Source of the DNA: Yponomeuta sedellus
Lineage: Eukaryota; Arthropoda; Insecta; Lepidoptera; Yponomeutidae
Reading direction: 5' to 3'
NCBI GenBank assembly: GCA_934045075.1
Contig: OW203724.1
Span: 19,831,143-19,895,142, forward strand
DNA: 64,000 bases
The position numbers and the translations under genes are program-made. Position 1 is the stretch's first letter. Each line of letters starts with the position of its first letter. Below the pieces are notes generated by a model. The model made no database searches. It was not told where the DNA came from and was given only the letters and a program-made list of their open reading frames with translations. This document shows, piece after piece, positions 1-10,046 of this stretch.

Positions 1-111
1 GGAAAAAATTGCATGGATACTTAGCCGACTGAGGAAAGCGAGTTATTGAAATTACAAAATGGTTTAGCTATCGTAAAAAAGTACATAACTTGTACTTTTT
101 TAGTTGTGAGA

Positions 112-356
112 ATTCGAATCCTGGCGTGATTTTTTTCCTAAGTTGGCGAAGTTCCAGCAACAAATACTACTCAGAAAATTTAAAAGAAAACATCGTTAGA
201 AAACCCAAGTACAAATACTTGGGTTTTCTAACGATGTTTAGAAAACCCAAGTATTGAACGATGATTCGAACTCACAATAGTATTAGTATTAACATACCTC
301 AGCGCTTGCCACGTACAATGGCCCAACATCTCAGGTCTACTAACTAACCCCATAGG
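112..356 (+). mobile_element. SINE-B copy, rearranged
   Basis: A degraded copy of the tRNA-derived SINE that is intact at 7543-7801. It keeps a B-box-like GAATTCGAATCCTGG near 112, the AAAACATCG block near 190 and the tail CCTCAGCGCTTG near 298, ending in a CTCAGGTCT..CTAACTAAC stretch. In its middle a segment has been copied forward, then reverse, then forward again (about 189-256). It has no coding capacity. Confidence 0.7.
189..238. repeat. Perfect inverted repeat inside SINE-B
   Basis: Two perfect 23-bp arms (189-211 and 216-238) are separated by CAAA. Immediately after the right arm the forward sequence TAGAAAACCCAAGTA recurs. The order forward-reverse-forward is the expected footprint of a replication template switch. 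Confidence 0.95.
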
Positions 357-637
357 GTTCCTTCTCGTGATCTTCTCCCAGCCGGCGTCAATTCTCACGG
401 ACACCTCCACCCTGCTTGGTTTGGCCGTATCGCACGTCGGGGAGTCTTGCTCCTTAATTCTTTTAGTGCACTACAATACAATGACAGATAAATGGATGGG
501 TCACGTGACGTGTTTTTTTATACCATTGGCGCTTAGAAGGTTTGATACACGTAATGGCTTAGGCTTAAAGCAGCAATGAAATGAAATCGCCACTTTCGTT
601 CAATTGTCACTGTACTGTAATGCATTAACAGAATCTA
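357..637. other. Unassigned spacer
   Basis: There is no recognisable element. The minus strand is open across 228-410, with an ungapped frame containing VEVSVRIDAGWEK, but I do not recognise it and it overlaps SINE sequence. It is probably a TE remnant or chance. Confidence 0.3.
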
Positions 638-788
638 GGGCTATGAGTCACTTTCTGAATTGAGAATTTCGCTGGGTAAGTACTTAACAGTAGGGCTGTC
701 TTTTCGGATCTCTCAGCAAAGAGCGTAACAGAACGTTACGAGTACTTAAGTATTCACTTAGTGGAATTCTCAATTCAGTAACTGGCCC
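638..788. mobile_element. TIR MITE, family M1, TA target
   Basis: A non-coding element of about 150 bp bounded by TA on both sides. Its inverted ends start GGGC and contain CTGAATTGAGAATT (left) and AATTCTCAATTCAG (right), followed by TAAGTACTTAA-like blocks. Related copies lie at about 24239, 37843 and 39503. The TA flanks suggest Tc1/mariner-type mobilisation, but no transposase of that type is present. Confidence 0.65.
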
Positions 789-855
789 TAAATCTTCTTC
801 TTTTCGTGACAGCGATTTGACCAGTTTATATTTTTCCTGCCCAATAGTTCCTTAT

Positions 856-1214
856 CGTTATCAACCCTTGTATGTCCCCACTGCTGGGACACGGGTCTCT
901 TCCTGCATCGCAAAGGTTAGGCCATACTCCACCACGGGGGCCAAATTCGGATTGGTGGAGGATTGTAAGACAGTGGCGGGCCTTTCTGTCAGAAGTTATC
1001 AAGCTCCCATAAGGCCTCTGATATGGCTTAACGACTGCGATTATATGACAGCCGGCACCACTTAACGTGCCTTGCGAAGCACGGAAGCGCTCGGAAAAAT
1101 GCCACTAGCGGTAGTCACGGGACGCTCACCCATCCCGTACCTGACCGCGCCTGTTGTTGACTAACCATGTGATTGATTCCAATCACTGTGTTCGCCTAGG
1201 CCACAAGCGCTTCA
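856..1214 (-). mobile_element. 5S-rRNA-derived SINE (5S-SINE)
   Basis: Read on the minus strand, the head contains a block like the internal control region of 5S rRNA: a degenerate GTTAAGCA-like box, then GGCGCGG and GGATGGGTGA. The body follows (GTGCTTCGCAAGGCACGTT, GACTTGGCCCCCGTGGTGGA-like) and the copy ends in GGGGACATACAAGGGTTGATAACG. 5S-headed SINEs form the SINE3 class. Open frames in either direction are incidental. Confidence 0.75.
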
Positions 1215-1815
1215 ATGTACCCAATAGTTGGCTACTGCAATTGCAGCGGCGTTGGCCTCTGTTAGGCCCTAAATCTAAAGAAAATTAACCCCTATAGAAG
1301 AATTATGTCAAATAGACAGATTCTAAAATTGAGTGCGTTCATATTTTTCCGGTTCGTTTTTTATCAAGTCAGTCTCAAGCAAAAACATTTTCTTATTGAA
1401 ACTGGAAGCCACTTTGAAGGGCAATTCGCTCCGGCCAATCATATTTGGGCTCCCCTTAAGTGAGCGGAGCGTAGCACGGAGCGAGTAAGCGTTTTACAGT
1501 AAAATCTTATTGCATTATCCGCCGGTAGATACGGGCCTGATCATTTCGCGTAACGACCGTCATATTCGCGATTTCTGCACCTCAACTTTACGATTCTCAT
1601 CCCCCTATCGGTGGCTGGCAGGCCTCGGAACTCAAAGAATTAGACGCGAATCGCTCAAAAATATTGTCGAGAATTGCCACTCAGAAAATTGACTATTTGA
1701 AAAAAGGAGACATCATGTCAAGTTGCGAGTAGTGCATTGCAAATATTGTAATTTAATAGGCTTAAATAATTTTGAGTTGTCTTTTAAAATAATAGTTCTA
1801 TGTGTCGACAGATCA
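1215..1815. other. Unassigned AT-rich spacer
   Basis: I see no element except the string GGCCCTAAATCT near 1264. It repeats the right flank of the MITE at 638-788 and may be a truncated copy. An open frame at 1510-1692 resembles nothing I know. Confidence 0.3.
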
Positions 1816-1982
1816 GGTTGTTCCACTAATCCCCATTGAGAATCCCCATTGATGGGGATTTGTGAACTTTCTGTTCACAAATCCCCATTGGCGTGTCTTA
1901 GTATTGGCAATGAGGAACAATGAAAAAAAAGTTCACAAATCCCCATCAATGGGGATCTTCAATGGGGATTAGTAGAATAACC
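1816..1982. mobile_element. Foldback MITE with 10-bp TSD
   Basis: The direct repeat CGACAGATCA (1806-1815 and 1983-1992) flanks a 167-bp element. Its ends are inverted: GGTTGTTCCACTAATCCCC on the left against GGTTATTCTACTAATCCCC on the reversed right. Arms continue inward for about 50 bp with few mismatches, and the centre holds further CCCCATT hairpins. A 9-10-bp target duplication is typical of Mutator-like elements. There is no coding capacity. Confidence 0.75.
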
Positions 1983-1992
1983 CGACAGATCA

Positions 1993-2823
1993 ACGCGTTT
2001 AAAAATCGTACGATGAATGGAAATTATATCTACAAGGTATTAACTTTTTTTATCATAAACGTACCGCCTCGTCGGCCTAGGGATTTTTGCGCTCAATGAT
2101 TTTTGCTGAGCGTTAATTATCATACTATTTCACGTCTTTTTAAGTTTTGAGGTCAAAAACTTGAAATTAAAATTTACAAAGTCTTTAGATTAAAGCGAGA
2201 CTATTATGAAATAAAACTTGCGTCACAATATCTATAGTCTACTATTAGCGAGTATTGGAGCTGAGGCCTGTCGATAGTATCAAACCACAGAACATAAAAA
2301 AAGAGTAGAAGTAGCGACATGACACATTAGTACGAAAACCAGTGTAACTAAACTGATACTTAAACGCACACTACGAATGCCAACCTGCCATTGGTAAATA
2401 AAGTCAATACCGAAAAGGTGTACATCATAAAAGTTTCAATTAAAATATGCACCTTTTTGTAATTTTAACATTGATCAAAGTCTAATGACAATGATGAAAT
2501 TAAGGTTGACATTTTGTAGTAACGCTACTCTACACTAGATGGAACTACCGCCGCGTCGGACCGAAAAGAACTTTTACCTAGTAAGACAGAAAGTTCAAAA
2601 TTGAAAAACAAGTTCATTCTCAGTTTGGGATGGGACAATGCGAGTTCTAGTTTGTCGATAGGGAGAACCTATCGACAAATTATACTCGTACAAACAGTTT
2701 ACACATTAACGGCCGAATATGAATACTGGTACTTAGAAATATTTTTAGCTATTTCTTTTTTGCCTGCGGGTTGACTGGTAGAAAATGCATCTTTTCTACA
2801 TTATCTTTTGTGCAATATAGTAT
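1993..2823. other. Unassigned spacer with one hairpin
   Basis: AT-rich with no recognisable gene or element. A perfect 12-bp hairpin (2651-2662 with 2668-2679, spacer GAGAA) is the only clear structure. About 30 bp near 2285, ending AAAGAGTAGAAGT, recurs inverted near 4640-4680. Confidence 0.35.
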
Positions 2824-3362
2824 ATTTCATTACAAGTGCGGAAAGGCTGTCATTGCAAAGAGTTCCGACAAGTTGCAATGACGGTTCCGCACGTGTACTG
2901 AACGACTATTTTTAATACAGTTGCGAAAAAATAAGCAATTTAATAAAAAAAAATATTTAGAAAAGCGCCAAGCGTAAAAAAAATATAAGCAGAGATTTTT
3001 TTTTCTTCACTCATTCTAGAAGGCAAAGGGAACTATGCCCATACAGCCCTGCAAGTCTTCAGAAGAATTTTTTTATTGATATGAAATGAAAATGAAATTT
3101 AATGAGATGAAATGAAACCTAACTTAACTCATTCAATCAAATCATTAAATCTGATATTGAAACAAATTAGTAGCTCATAAAAACTTCTATGATTTTTTTT
3201 AGTAAAAACTTCATGGTTGGTTTTTCTTTTTAATCGACATTATTTTAACAGTTGGGAAAGAAAACGCACGAGTGCGGGAAAGGTAAAAAAAAACACGAGT
3301 GTTTAATAGCCCACATCCCGCATGCTATACGTCCGTGTAATACGCCACTTTTTGAGCAACTG
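2824..3362 (+). repeat. Dispersed 0.55-kb repeat, copy 1
   Basis: Matches 61925-62518 in the same orientation for nearly its whole length, with scattered substitutions and small indels. It begins ATTTCATTACAAGTGCGGAA and ends TTTTTGAGCAACTG in both copies. This copy lacks about 55 bp (after GAGTTCCGA) that copy 2 has. The first 70 bp form an imperfect hairpin (GTGCGGAA..CTGTCATTGCAA with TTGCAATGACGGTTCCGCAC). The class is unknown and no protein is encoded. Confidence 0.85.
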
Positions 3363-3989
3363 AATTAACACTAATAGGGTACATAGACGCACAAATAAAA
3401 CAATGTGGTAGATTTCATATTTTAAAATTTTATCTCTTATTTAAAACTAGCTTCAACCCGCTGCTTCGCGGGCGTTAGAAATTATAAAACGGGAAATATA
3501 ATGTGTTCTACGACTCAATTCAAATCTTTGTCTATCTGTACGCCATGTTTCATACGATAATACTAATTTTATTGACGATGGTACTAATATATTTCATTTA
3601 TACACAAGAGTCTAACCTGGAAGTGAAGCACATTTTTTCTGGTATTGCTGCATCACATAAGTGCCACCTTCCGCCATTTTTAGTGTTTATGAAGTGTTCA
3701 TGAAAATGCTTTGAATATATTGTGCTTATCGTCGTTTTGAACCAATTTTGCCTTCCTGTCGCTGCCATCCATTTTAATTTCGTATGCGGTTCCTTAGAAA
3801 ACTAAACGAAAACTCACTTCCAAATTGTTTTGATTCCGAGAGGGTTGTTGTAACATTGCCTCGGTTTTCTGTTGTCAAAGGGGTAAGATGAAAATTACTT
3901 CGATAGTTTCTTAGATATTTCAGTCACTGATAAACTGGTGAAGAAAAACTATATCGCGATATATGTGCTCATGTCATATCTTGTATGAA
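3363..3989. other. Spacer with a lepidopteran repeat motif
   Basis: TAGCTTCAACCCGCTGCTTC at about 3448 resembles the start of a common insect repeat (another version starts near 56203). The rest carries no feature I can support. Confidence 0.35.
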
Positions 3990-4113
3990 AAGTAGTAATG
4001 TATGAGCTCCAATGACAGTTTTCACATGCAGGACGACCAGCCGGCGACCGGAGCTCATACATTACTACTTTACCCGGCCCGGCGACCGGACGGCGACCGG
4101 GTGCATGTGAAAA
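3990..4113. repeat. Two interleaved inverted repeats
   Basis: Arms A (3990-4010 and 4050-4070, 21 bp, perfect) and B (4019-4030 and 4102-4113, 12 bp, perfect) alternate A1-B1-A2-B2, a pseudoknot-like order. GGCGACCGG-type strings recur between them (about 4042, 4081 and 4092). Confidence 0.9.
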
Positions 4114-5373
4114 GGCACTTAGGAAGTAGGTATAAAATAACAACAATTATTTTACCTACTTAGACGAATTGGAATTTACGATACCTAAGTACCATTAAGT
4201 ATGTAGGACTACTAAGTCATAGACAATTATCGATAGATTTTTATCATGTGTGCCCCCATCCGTAATTGAGTAGAATTCAAATTATGACAGAAATTTCTAG
4301 AGAAGGTACACTTTCTTCGATGAAAATTTAACTTTACTAACCAGTAAATAAAGGTGGTTTCACTTTTTCATTTTCGGATTGGTTTCCGTGCTCATGTCAT
4401 TACAAATTTAATTAAAAATACAATGAAATACGTCTTACCGATGAAATATTACGGCATGATCGGTATATTTTGGTCCCCAGCTTTTATTTTTGCTCTCTAA
4501 CACAGCACAAGGCATTTTAATCAAGTTTTCACAATTTTTTTCTTTACTAGAAGCGCACGGCAACTGAAGTAAACAAAACTGTCACCGACTACGCATAGGC
4601 AATACATTGCTAATGTGAGGCACGCGGGCACCGCCCACTTACGACTTCTACTCTTTTTATATGTTCTGTGTATCAAACAATCAAATATTGAATGATATTA
4701 GGAAAAGGTACGTATCAAAAGGATTTAAAACACTGATATAGTTTTATGAAAAAAGAAATTAGGTACCCATATTTTACAGAAACACCCATCACACCGCGTG
4801 ACATCACGCTTGACATGACATCATGGTAAACTTCACCCGTGATTTATTGTGGCTACTAGTGATTACGATGTTTGTTTACCTGGGTGTGACGTCAGATTCA
4901 ACGCCATGATACTGCGAGCGGTTTTCCCACAGTTTAAAATAATTTTAGAAAAATGGCTTTTACCTTCGTTCAACTGAAATATAGTTTTTTTTTTTGTAAA
5001 TGATCTATGTGTACATTATGGAAGACGATTTAAAATGTTTTCGTTATGCCTATTGTCGATTGAAATAACGGGCGACAATGAAATATTTCTGATCCCTTTT
5101 TTCGCACGAGGGGTATAATTTTCAAAAATGCCGAAATATATACAGACTATCTAAAATTCCTTCTTAACTAACGTCTTTGACACTAACAGTATATATGTTG
5201 CTGGCCAAACCCGATTTTAGGATAAACTAGTTTTTCCTAGGTCAAACTGGTTTATCCTATAAATATATATACTTTCCAAATTTCTTAAAATTCAATTTAT
5301 TACTAATAAATACTTTTCTTTAACGTACAAGACCTCAAACGGCAACAAAAAATATTCTGTTCTTGGGGACAGC
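4114..5373. other. Unassigned AT-rich spacer
   Basis: No gene or classified element is seen. There is an imperfect 16-bp inverted repeat at 5218-5233/5244-5259. Confidence 0.35.
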
Positions 5374-5570
5374 TACCTATTTGCGCCGTTTAGGGTCGAC
5401 ATGAAAGGTATGGGTCCCGAGGCGCATAGACTCCAAAAAGAAAATGTCGATGCCCCTCATCAACACATCAGGCGACCCAAAAGTTACCTCGGCCAGCGCA
5501 TCAGCCTGGCCATTCAGAATAGGAAAGCTACCAGTGTCTTGGGTACTCTTCCTAACGACAGGACTTCAGA
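5374..5570 (+). pseudogene. Retroelement polyprotein C-terminal fragment
   Basis: Translation gives LFAPFRVDMKGMGPEAHRL, then SYLGQRISLAIQNRKATSVL. This resembles a C-terminal signature I recall from metazoan transposable-element proteins (a VET.GPWG..A..L block followed by QRIS.AIQRGNAASVLGT). I recognise the signature but cannot name the clade with confidence. Only about 60 residues remain, with no upstream catalytic domain, so it is a dead fragment. Confidence 0.4.
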
Positions 5571-6249
5571 CTTTTTTATATTAAACTTATTTTATAAATA
5601 TATTACTATGTAAACTGTTGAGTTAATTAGTAACAGTTCTTTTAAATTAGCTTAGTTTTAAAAGTTAAAGGGTTGATAGTTACATATTATATATTATACT
5701 TACACACAAAATAAAAAGAAATTATCCCCTTCTTGGTACAACAAGTAATTTTACAATAATAAGAAAACTATGTGGTAGACGGTATTTCCTACAGGAAGTA
5801 AATTAATACATAACGTACAACTAGTTGTAGTAGAGCTGTCTACCAGGAGACATTTACCAGGAAATCTTAGTTTGCTGCACCACACTAGCTCGCACTTAAT
5901 TAGCATTCGTAATGGATTTACATAGCTGATGATTTGTATACAGACTTGAATAACTATACGTGTTAGCAACCAACTAATTATTTATTCATTGGTATCACGA
6001 TTGCTGTGTACTTTAGTAATATGCTGTGAAAAATATTCACTGCATCTTCCTAAGTTTTAGTAAACTTCGTACGCGTTTAATTATAAGCAAGAGTAGGTAC
6101 GTGTATTTGCATGTTTCATCCACAATCTTGTTTACAAACCTCTATTTTCTACGAACGTTGTTTTGACGGAATTAACTTTATTTTAAACTGCCTTTTTGGT
6201 CCAGCAGTTTTACGCGTAATCCCTATGAAGGATATCGTGGGTTTTATTC
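5571..6249. other. Unassigned spacer
   Basis: AT-rich. I see no gene, tRNA-like sequence or inverted repeat of note. Confidence 0.3.
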
Positions 6250-6378
6250 TAACTGGGAGTGGCAGTACATTTGTACCAAATGCTCTCAGTCTGGGTGTAT
6301 TTCCATATTTGTTGTCCTTACCTAGTTACCATAGTGAAAGGTATCCTGATTTGGAACCAGGACAAGTAATTATGTTTG
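6250..6378 (+). mobile_element. SINE-E 3' half
   Basis: Shares its 3' segment (TGCCTAGTTACCATAG-like, then AGTATCC, then CCAGGACAAGT) with the tRNA-headed SINE-E at 32378-32575. The tRNA-like head is missing here. Confidence 0.5.
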
Positions 6379-6485
6379 CGGAAGGAGCCGCCCGGCTGTA
6401 GAATGATCTGCCGGTTTCAATAAGGCGTTCTTCTTCCCCAGCTGTCTTTAAAAGTAGAGTCCGTGATCTTTGTTTATTAGTCTAA
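6379..6485 (+). pseudogene. LINE reverse-transcriptase C-terminal tail
   Basis: The frame reads AARL-stop-NDLPVSIRRSSS and then AVFKSRVRDLCL. This is the common end of many non-LTR reverse transcriptases (A..LWN.LP..iR...S...FK..l). A TAG replaces the expected Trp codon, so it is inactive. The Jockey/CR1 group is likely. Confidence 0.55.
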
Positions 6486-6624
6486 TCATTAAAATATTTG
6501 TGCTCTTGTGTATAGGTATTATTACTTGTCTTGTGTAGAACTTTATTATTATGTACGTTTATAATAAATTATAAGTTTATATAAGTAAAGGTGTGTAAGT
6601 GTATTATTATTAAGTATAAGTATG

Positions 6625-6800
6625 TATCAATATTCAAATTTGCACTGGCTACCCGTCTTTCTAATTTCCTTCAGCAACTTTCCTTCGTAGGGTTGTCTGG
6701 AAAAATGTCTTTTACAAATAGGGCCGCCAATTTTACTATGTATATTCGTAATTATTTTGTAATTGTTGTTTTTCCAGTGTACAATAAAGAATATTCTTCA
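6625..6800 (+). mobile_element. LINE 3'-end fragment
   Basis: GGTTGTCTGGAAAAATGTC, then a GGGCCGCCAATTTTACTATG stretch, then AATAAAGAATATTC. This 3' end recurs at about 12302, 12919, 24655, 27925, 42165, 46065, 55195 and 63060. It looks like the untranslated end of a lepidopteran LINE. Confidence 0.5.
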
Positions 6801-6820
6801 CAACATATCATAGTGTGAAA

Positions 6821-7132
6821 TACTATTTTTATTTTTAATGCACTAACCCGTGCTAAGGACAATTTTAAAAACCTGTAAAAATAGTGTAATCATGTGGGTA
6901 CAGCGATATCATTCCGATGTAAAAACCTAACTGCAAAGTAGGTACTCGGGGCTGCAAGTGATGCAAATTACTTCAGCCAGATGTCGCTGCCTGTACGTAA
7001 TACAAAGAATAGTGTAATGAGGTTCGTAATTTCACTGAAGCCGGTGATTCGCCCATTAGCTCAGTTGGAAAGAGCGCTGGCACGGATAGCCAGAGGTCCG
7101 AAGAATTTTTAGCCTCTAAATAGGTTTTTAAT
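6821..7132 (+). mobile_element. SINE-A copy with inverted tail and 11-bp TSD
   Basis: Flanked by ATAGTGTGAAA (6810-6820 and 7133-7143). The tRNA-like head CCCATTAGCTCAGTTGG is present around 7052, but the B-box is degraded. The left end (TTAATGCACTAACCCGTGCT onward) is the reverse complement of the SINE's normal 3' tail, while the tail at the right is cut short at AGGTTTTTAAT. This order fits a twin-primed (5'-inverted) insertion. Confidence 0.85.
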
Positions 7133-7403
7133 ATAGTGTGAAAGTTATGATAAATGTTAATACTGCCTATTGGATCTCGATGGAAGCAAATAAGAGCATA
7201 TCGTGGCTGCAGAATAAACTATCGCATGGAAAAACGAAGCGCAGAATGCTGCTATCTATCAAGGTGACATTTGAAAAAGTAGTCATTTTTGCGCGCCACT
7301 GCGCGAAAATCCAATGACATGAAGACTCTGAGTGCACGCTAAGAACACGATTCTTTTAAAGCACTCTTAAAACGCAGCTACATCAACCTTTAATGAAATT
7401 AAA

Positions 7404-7529
7404 TTGTAAGTACATTTTTGAAATGTTTTAAGAAATCGTGTACTTACAAAAACCACTAAATAATTATGTTGTTTCAGCAAAGTACGGCAAAAGAAAAAAA
7501 GTTCCTACTAAAACAATAACTACAATGAT
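7404..7529 (+). repeat. Local direct repeat, copy 1
   Basis: TTGTAAGTACATTT.. to ACAATGATTAGGG matches 7828-7957 with small differences. The two copies are separated by a SINE-B insertion plus about 14 bp. Confidence 0.85.
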
Positions 7530-7542
7530 TAGGGCTGTATAT

Positions 7543-7801
7543 AGTGAGCGGTGGTAGCGAAGCGGTCTAGAACGCCGGCTTCTCAATCGGGACGTGTGGG
7601 TTCGAACCCCGGCATGTACCAAAGACTTTGTTTTCTAAGTTATGTACATTTGTGAAATTATTGTAGCAATACTACTCGCTGACGGTGAAGGAAAACATCG
7701 TAAGGAAACCCGAGTGTCTGAGGTGTTAGCGTACCTCAGCGCTTGCTACGTACAATGGCCCAACTATAAGGCTAAGTGCGGAAATCTCAGGTCTAACTAA
7801 C
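7543..7801 (+). mobile_element. SINE-B, full-length, 13-bp TSD
   Basis: Bounded by TAGGGCTGTATAT (7530-7542 and 7802-7814). The tRNA-like head has an A-box (GGTGGTAGCGAAGCGG) and a B-box (GGTTCGAACCCC near 7600). The body contains AAGTTATGTACATTTGTGAA and CCTCAGCGCTTGCTACG and ends in (CTAA)n-like repeats. Best reference copy of this family in the window. Confidence 0.9.
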
Positions 7802-7827
7802 TAGGGCTGTATATTCCGTATTCCATT

Positions 7828-7964
7828 CCATTGTAAGTACATTTTAGAAATGTTTTAAGAAATCGTGTACTTACCACTAAAGGATTTTGTTGTTTCAGCA
7901 AAGTACGGGAAAAGAAGCATAGTTCCTACTAAAACAATAACTACAATGAGTAGGGCGGTATATT
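7828..7964 (+). repeat. Local direct repeat, copy 2
   Basis: Diverged second copy of 7404-7542, including the AGTAGGGCGGTATA end. The duplication is local and predates or accompanied the SINE insertion. Confidence 0.85.
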
Positions 7965-8144
7965 AATGTGCTCTTATGTCTGAGATACTAGTAGCTTTTT
8001 AGTCTAAGAAAAACTGCTGTTACTTGCCTATTACAAACTCATCCCGACTGCGTGCATTTCACACACGACAAGCTCTCAGTGACATACATTTGCTTGCAAA
8101 AACATTTAAACACGCTATTTTCACACACACAATTACAAATTAAC

Positions 8145-8215
8145 ATCTGGAACCCGAAGGGGTAGACAGAGACTATAGGGTATGCCATATGCTACGATCT
8201 GGACAAACTTATTAC
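8145..8215 (-). pseudogene. LINE RT tail remnant
   Basis: On the minus strand it reads CPDRSIWHTL and then SLSTPSGS, a diverged match to the DRGQWQALVSAYASG tail preserved at 58483-58775. Only the last 20-odd codons survive. Confidence 0.4.
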
Positions 8216-9494
8216 ACCCATACATGACGCAAACGCGCAAACACACACTCACCCAATCTCACACAGACAATCACATACACAAATTGATTGTTTTAGGTAT
8301 TTTTTTTCTCATTTTTGTAGTTAGGTTTTTATTTTTAAAAAAGGGAAACTATAAATCTTTCTTTTCTTAAAATGTTTATGTGTAAACTATACAAATTATA
8401 TAACACTGGCTATGTAAGAGCGGAGCTTCCTAACACAGGCATCTCTTTGCTTAAAAGGAGGCTGCGAATACCGCTAAACATTATGTAATTTGAGTTATCG
8501 AAATAAATGTTTTTAATTTAATTTTAATTATTTCGTTTCATAAACATCATATCGACGTGCGTCCATGCAGCGACTTATATTATTTTTGACGATGAATGAT
8601 TTTTTTAGCTGTATAGTAATTTAATTAACTAGGTATTTGAAAACGTATATGTCAACCTTAAATTAACTACCCGGATCGTCCCCTTGTGCGTTTGACCATG
8701 TTTAGATGTGTACAAACAGTTTGCTGGGAATCTCTGCCTGATGCATTTTCGTGCTTGAGACGCTTGAGAGCTGTGTATTGAAGCGGCTACTCTATCGAAT
8801 ATAACTCGTTGGCTCAAGGGAAGGACGCTAAGTGAATGGAAGAGACCCGCCCACCGCTTGGGAATACGGGGCCTTCCTATCTGACCATTTTCTTTTAAAG
8901 TTTTATTTCTGTTACCCGCTTACCAAATGTTTCGTTTACGAAAGGACACTATATATATACAGGGTGAAATATGGGTAGTTGGAAAACCGCGCTTATTTAA
9001 TTAGTACTTAAAAACGGCATCTATTTAGACTACAACTTTTAAGCATAGGCCTAAAAATACTGAGTCTCTGTCTATAAAACAATGACACACGCACCGCTCT
9101 GGGTGGATACTAAATAGATCAAGTTATTTTAGGAAACAGCATTTTAATGAAAAACAATGTATTATAGTTGATAACTGTTGTTAAGGCACGTAAGTTTTGC
9201 TAACGAATTCCATACCACTAAAAAAATATGTTGTATTAATTACTTTGAAAAAAATAGTTAGGTACGGTAACTAATTGTAAGGGTAACAGGAGGGTCCCCC
9301 TAGAAGTAGTCCAACCCACATTCAGCCAGACTTTGCGATCGCATATTTTAGAAACTGCGCTGTAAAATGCGCACGTTATGTAAGTATTAAATTTTTATAA
9401 TATAGCAACAGTAAAAAACTTAAAAGAATACGTTTTATTGGGGTGCCTCTTTGTATATACTATAAAGTGTTCTCTATGAATATATCTCTTGGGT
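8216..9494. other. Unassigned spacer
   Basis: A CA-rich patch (8220-8290) is followed by AT-rich sequence. A short CAGGGTG motif near 8960 is of a kind common in insect repeats. No gene is seen. Confidence 0.3.
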
Positions 9495-9585
9495 GGGCTT
9501 AATTACCACGCCTACCCGCCGCGAATGTTCAAGCTCTTAAGTATGTGAACATCTCAGATACTCAGGTTTCCCCACAGTCTTTTTT
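9495..9585 (-). mobile_element. Lepidopteran LINE-end fragment (family L)
   Basis: TTAATTACCACGCCTACCCG through AGATACTCAGGTTTCC. A second copy at 10560-10720 shares the order ATTACCACGC, then CTTAAG, then CACCTCAGACACTAAGG and TTTCCTCAC. A plus-oriented piece lies near 56585. Confidence 0.5.
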
Positions 9586-9589
9586 ATTT

Positions 9590-9853
9590 AACATTTGTTT
9601 TTATAAATCTATTTAGAGGCTAAAATTTCCACCCATGCCGGGACTGGAACCCACGACCTCTGGCTAACCGTGCCAGCGCTCTCCCAACTGAGCTAATGGG
9701 CGACACCCTGGCATCAGTGAAATTTCGAACCTCTTTACTCTCTGTATTACGTACAGGCAACATCTGGCTGAAGTAATTTTGCATCACTTGCAGCCCCGAG
9801 CACCTACTTTTTTGCAGTTAGGTTTTACATCGGATTGATATCGCTTTAACTAC
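9590..9853 (-). mobile_element. SINE-A copy
   Basis: The reverse strand carries GCCCATTAGCTCAGTTGGGA, GGTTCCAGTCCCGG and TTTTAGCCTCTAAAT. Its 5' side runs straight into the foldback at 9854-10046, making a tandem arrangement. Confidence 0.8.
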
Positions 9854-10046
9854 ATGATTATATTCTTTTTAATGCACTAAACTGTGCTAAGGACAATTTT
9901 AAAAACCTATTTAGAGGCTAAAAATTCCACCCATGCCGGGATACGAACCCGCGACCTCTGGCTTACCGTGCCAGAGGTTAATAGGTCAAATAGGTTTTTA
10001 AAATTGTCCTTAGCACAGGTTGGTGCATTAAAAAGAATATAATCAT
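9854..10046. mobile_element. Foldback SINE-A derivative
   Basis: Arms of 59 bp (9854-9912 and 9988-10046) match with two mismatches and carry the SINE-A tail (TTAATGCACTAA, then GTGCTAAGGACAATTTTAAA). The centre keeps half of the tRNA-like region (minus orientation). Confidence 0.85.

Noticed and set aside
7052..7120. tRNA genes at the SINE-A, B, C, D and E heads
   Set aside because: The A/B boxes are real, but every copy is fused to a SINE body, several have TSDs, and anticodon arms are degenerate. They are SINE heads, not functional tRNAs.
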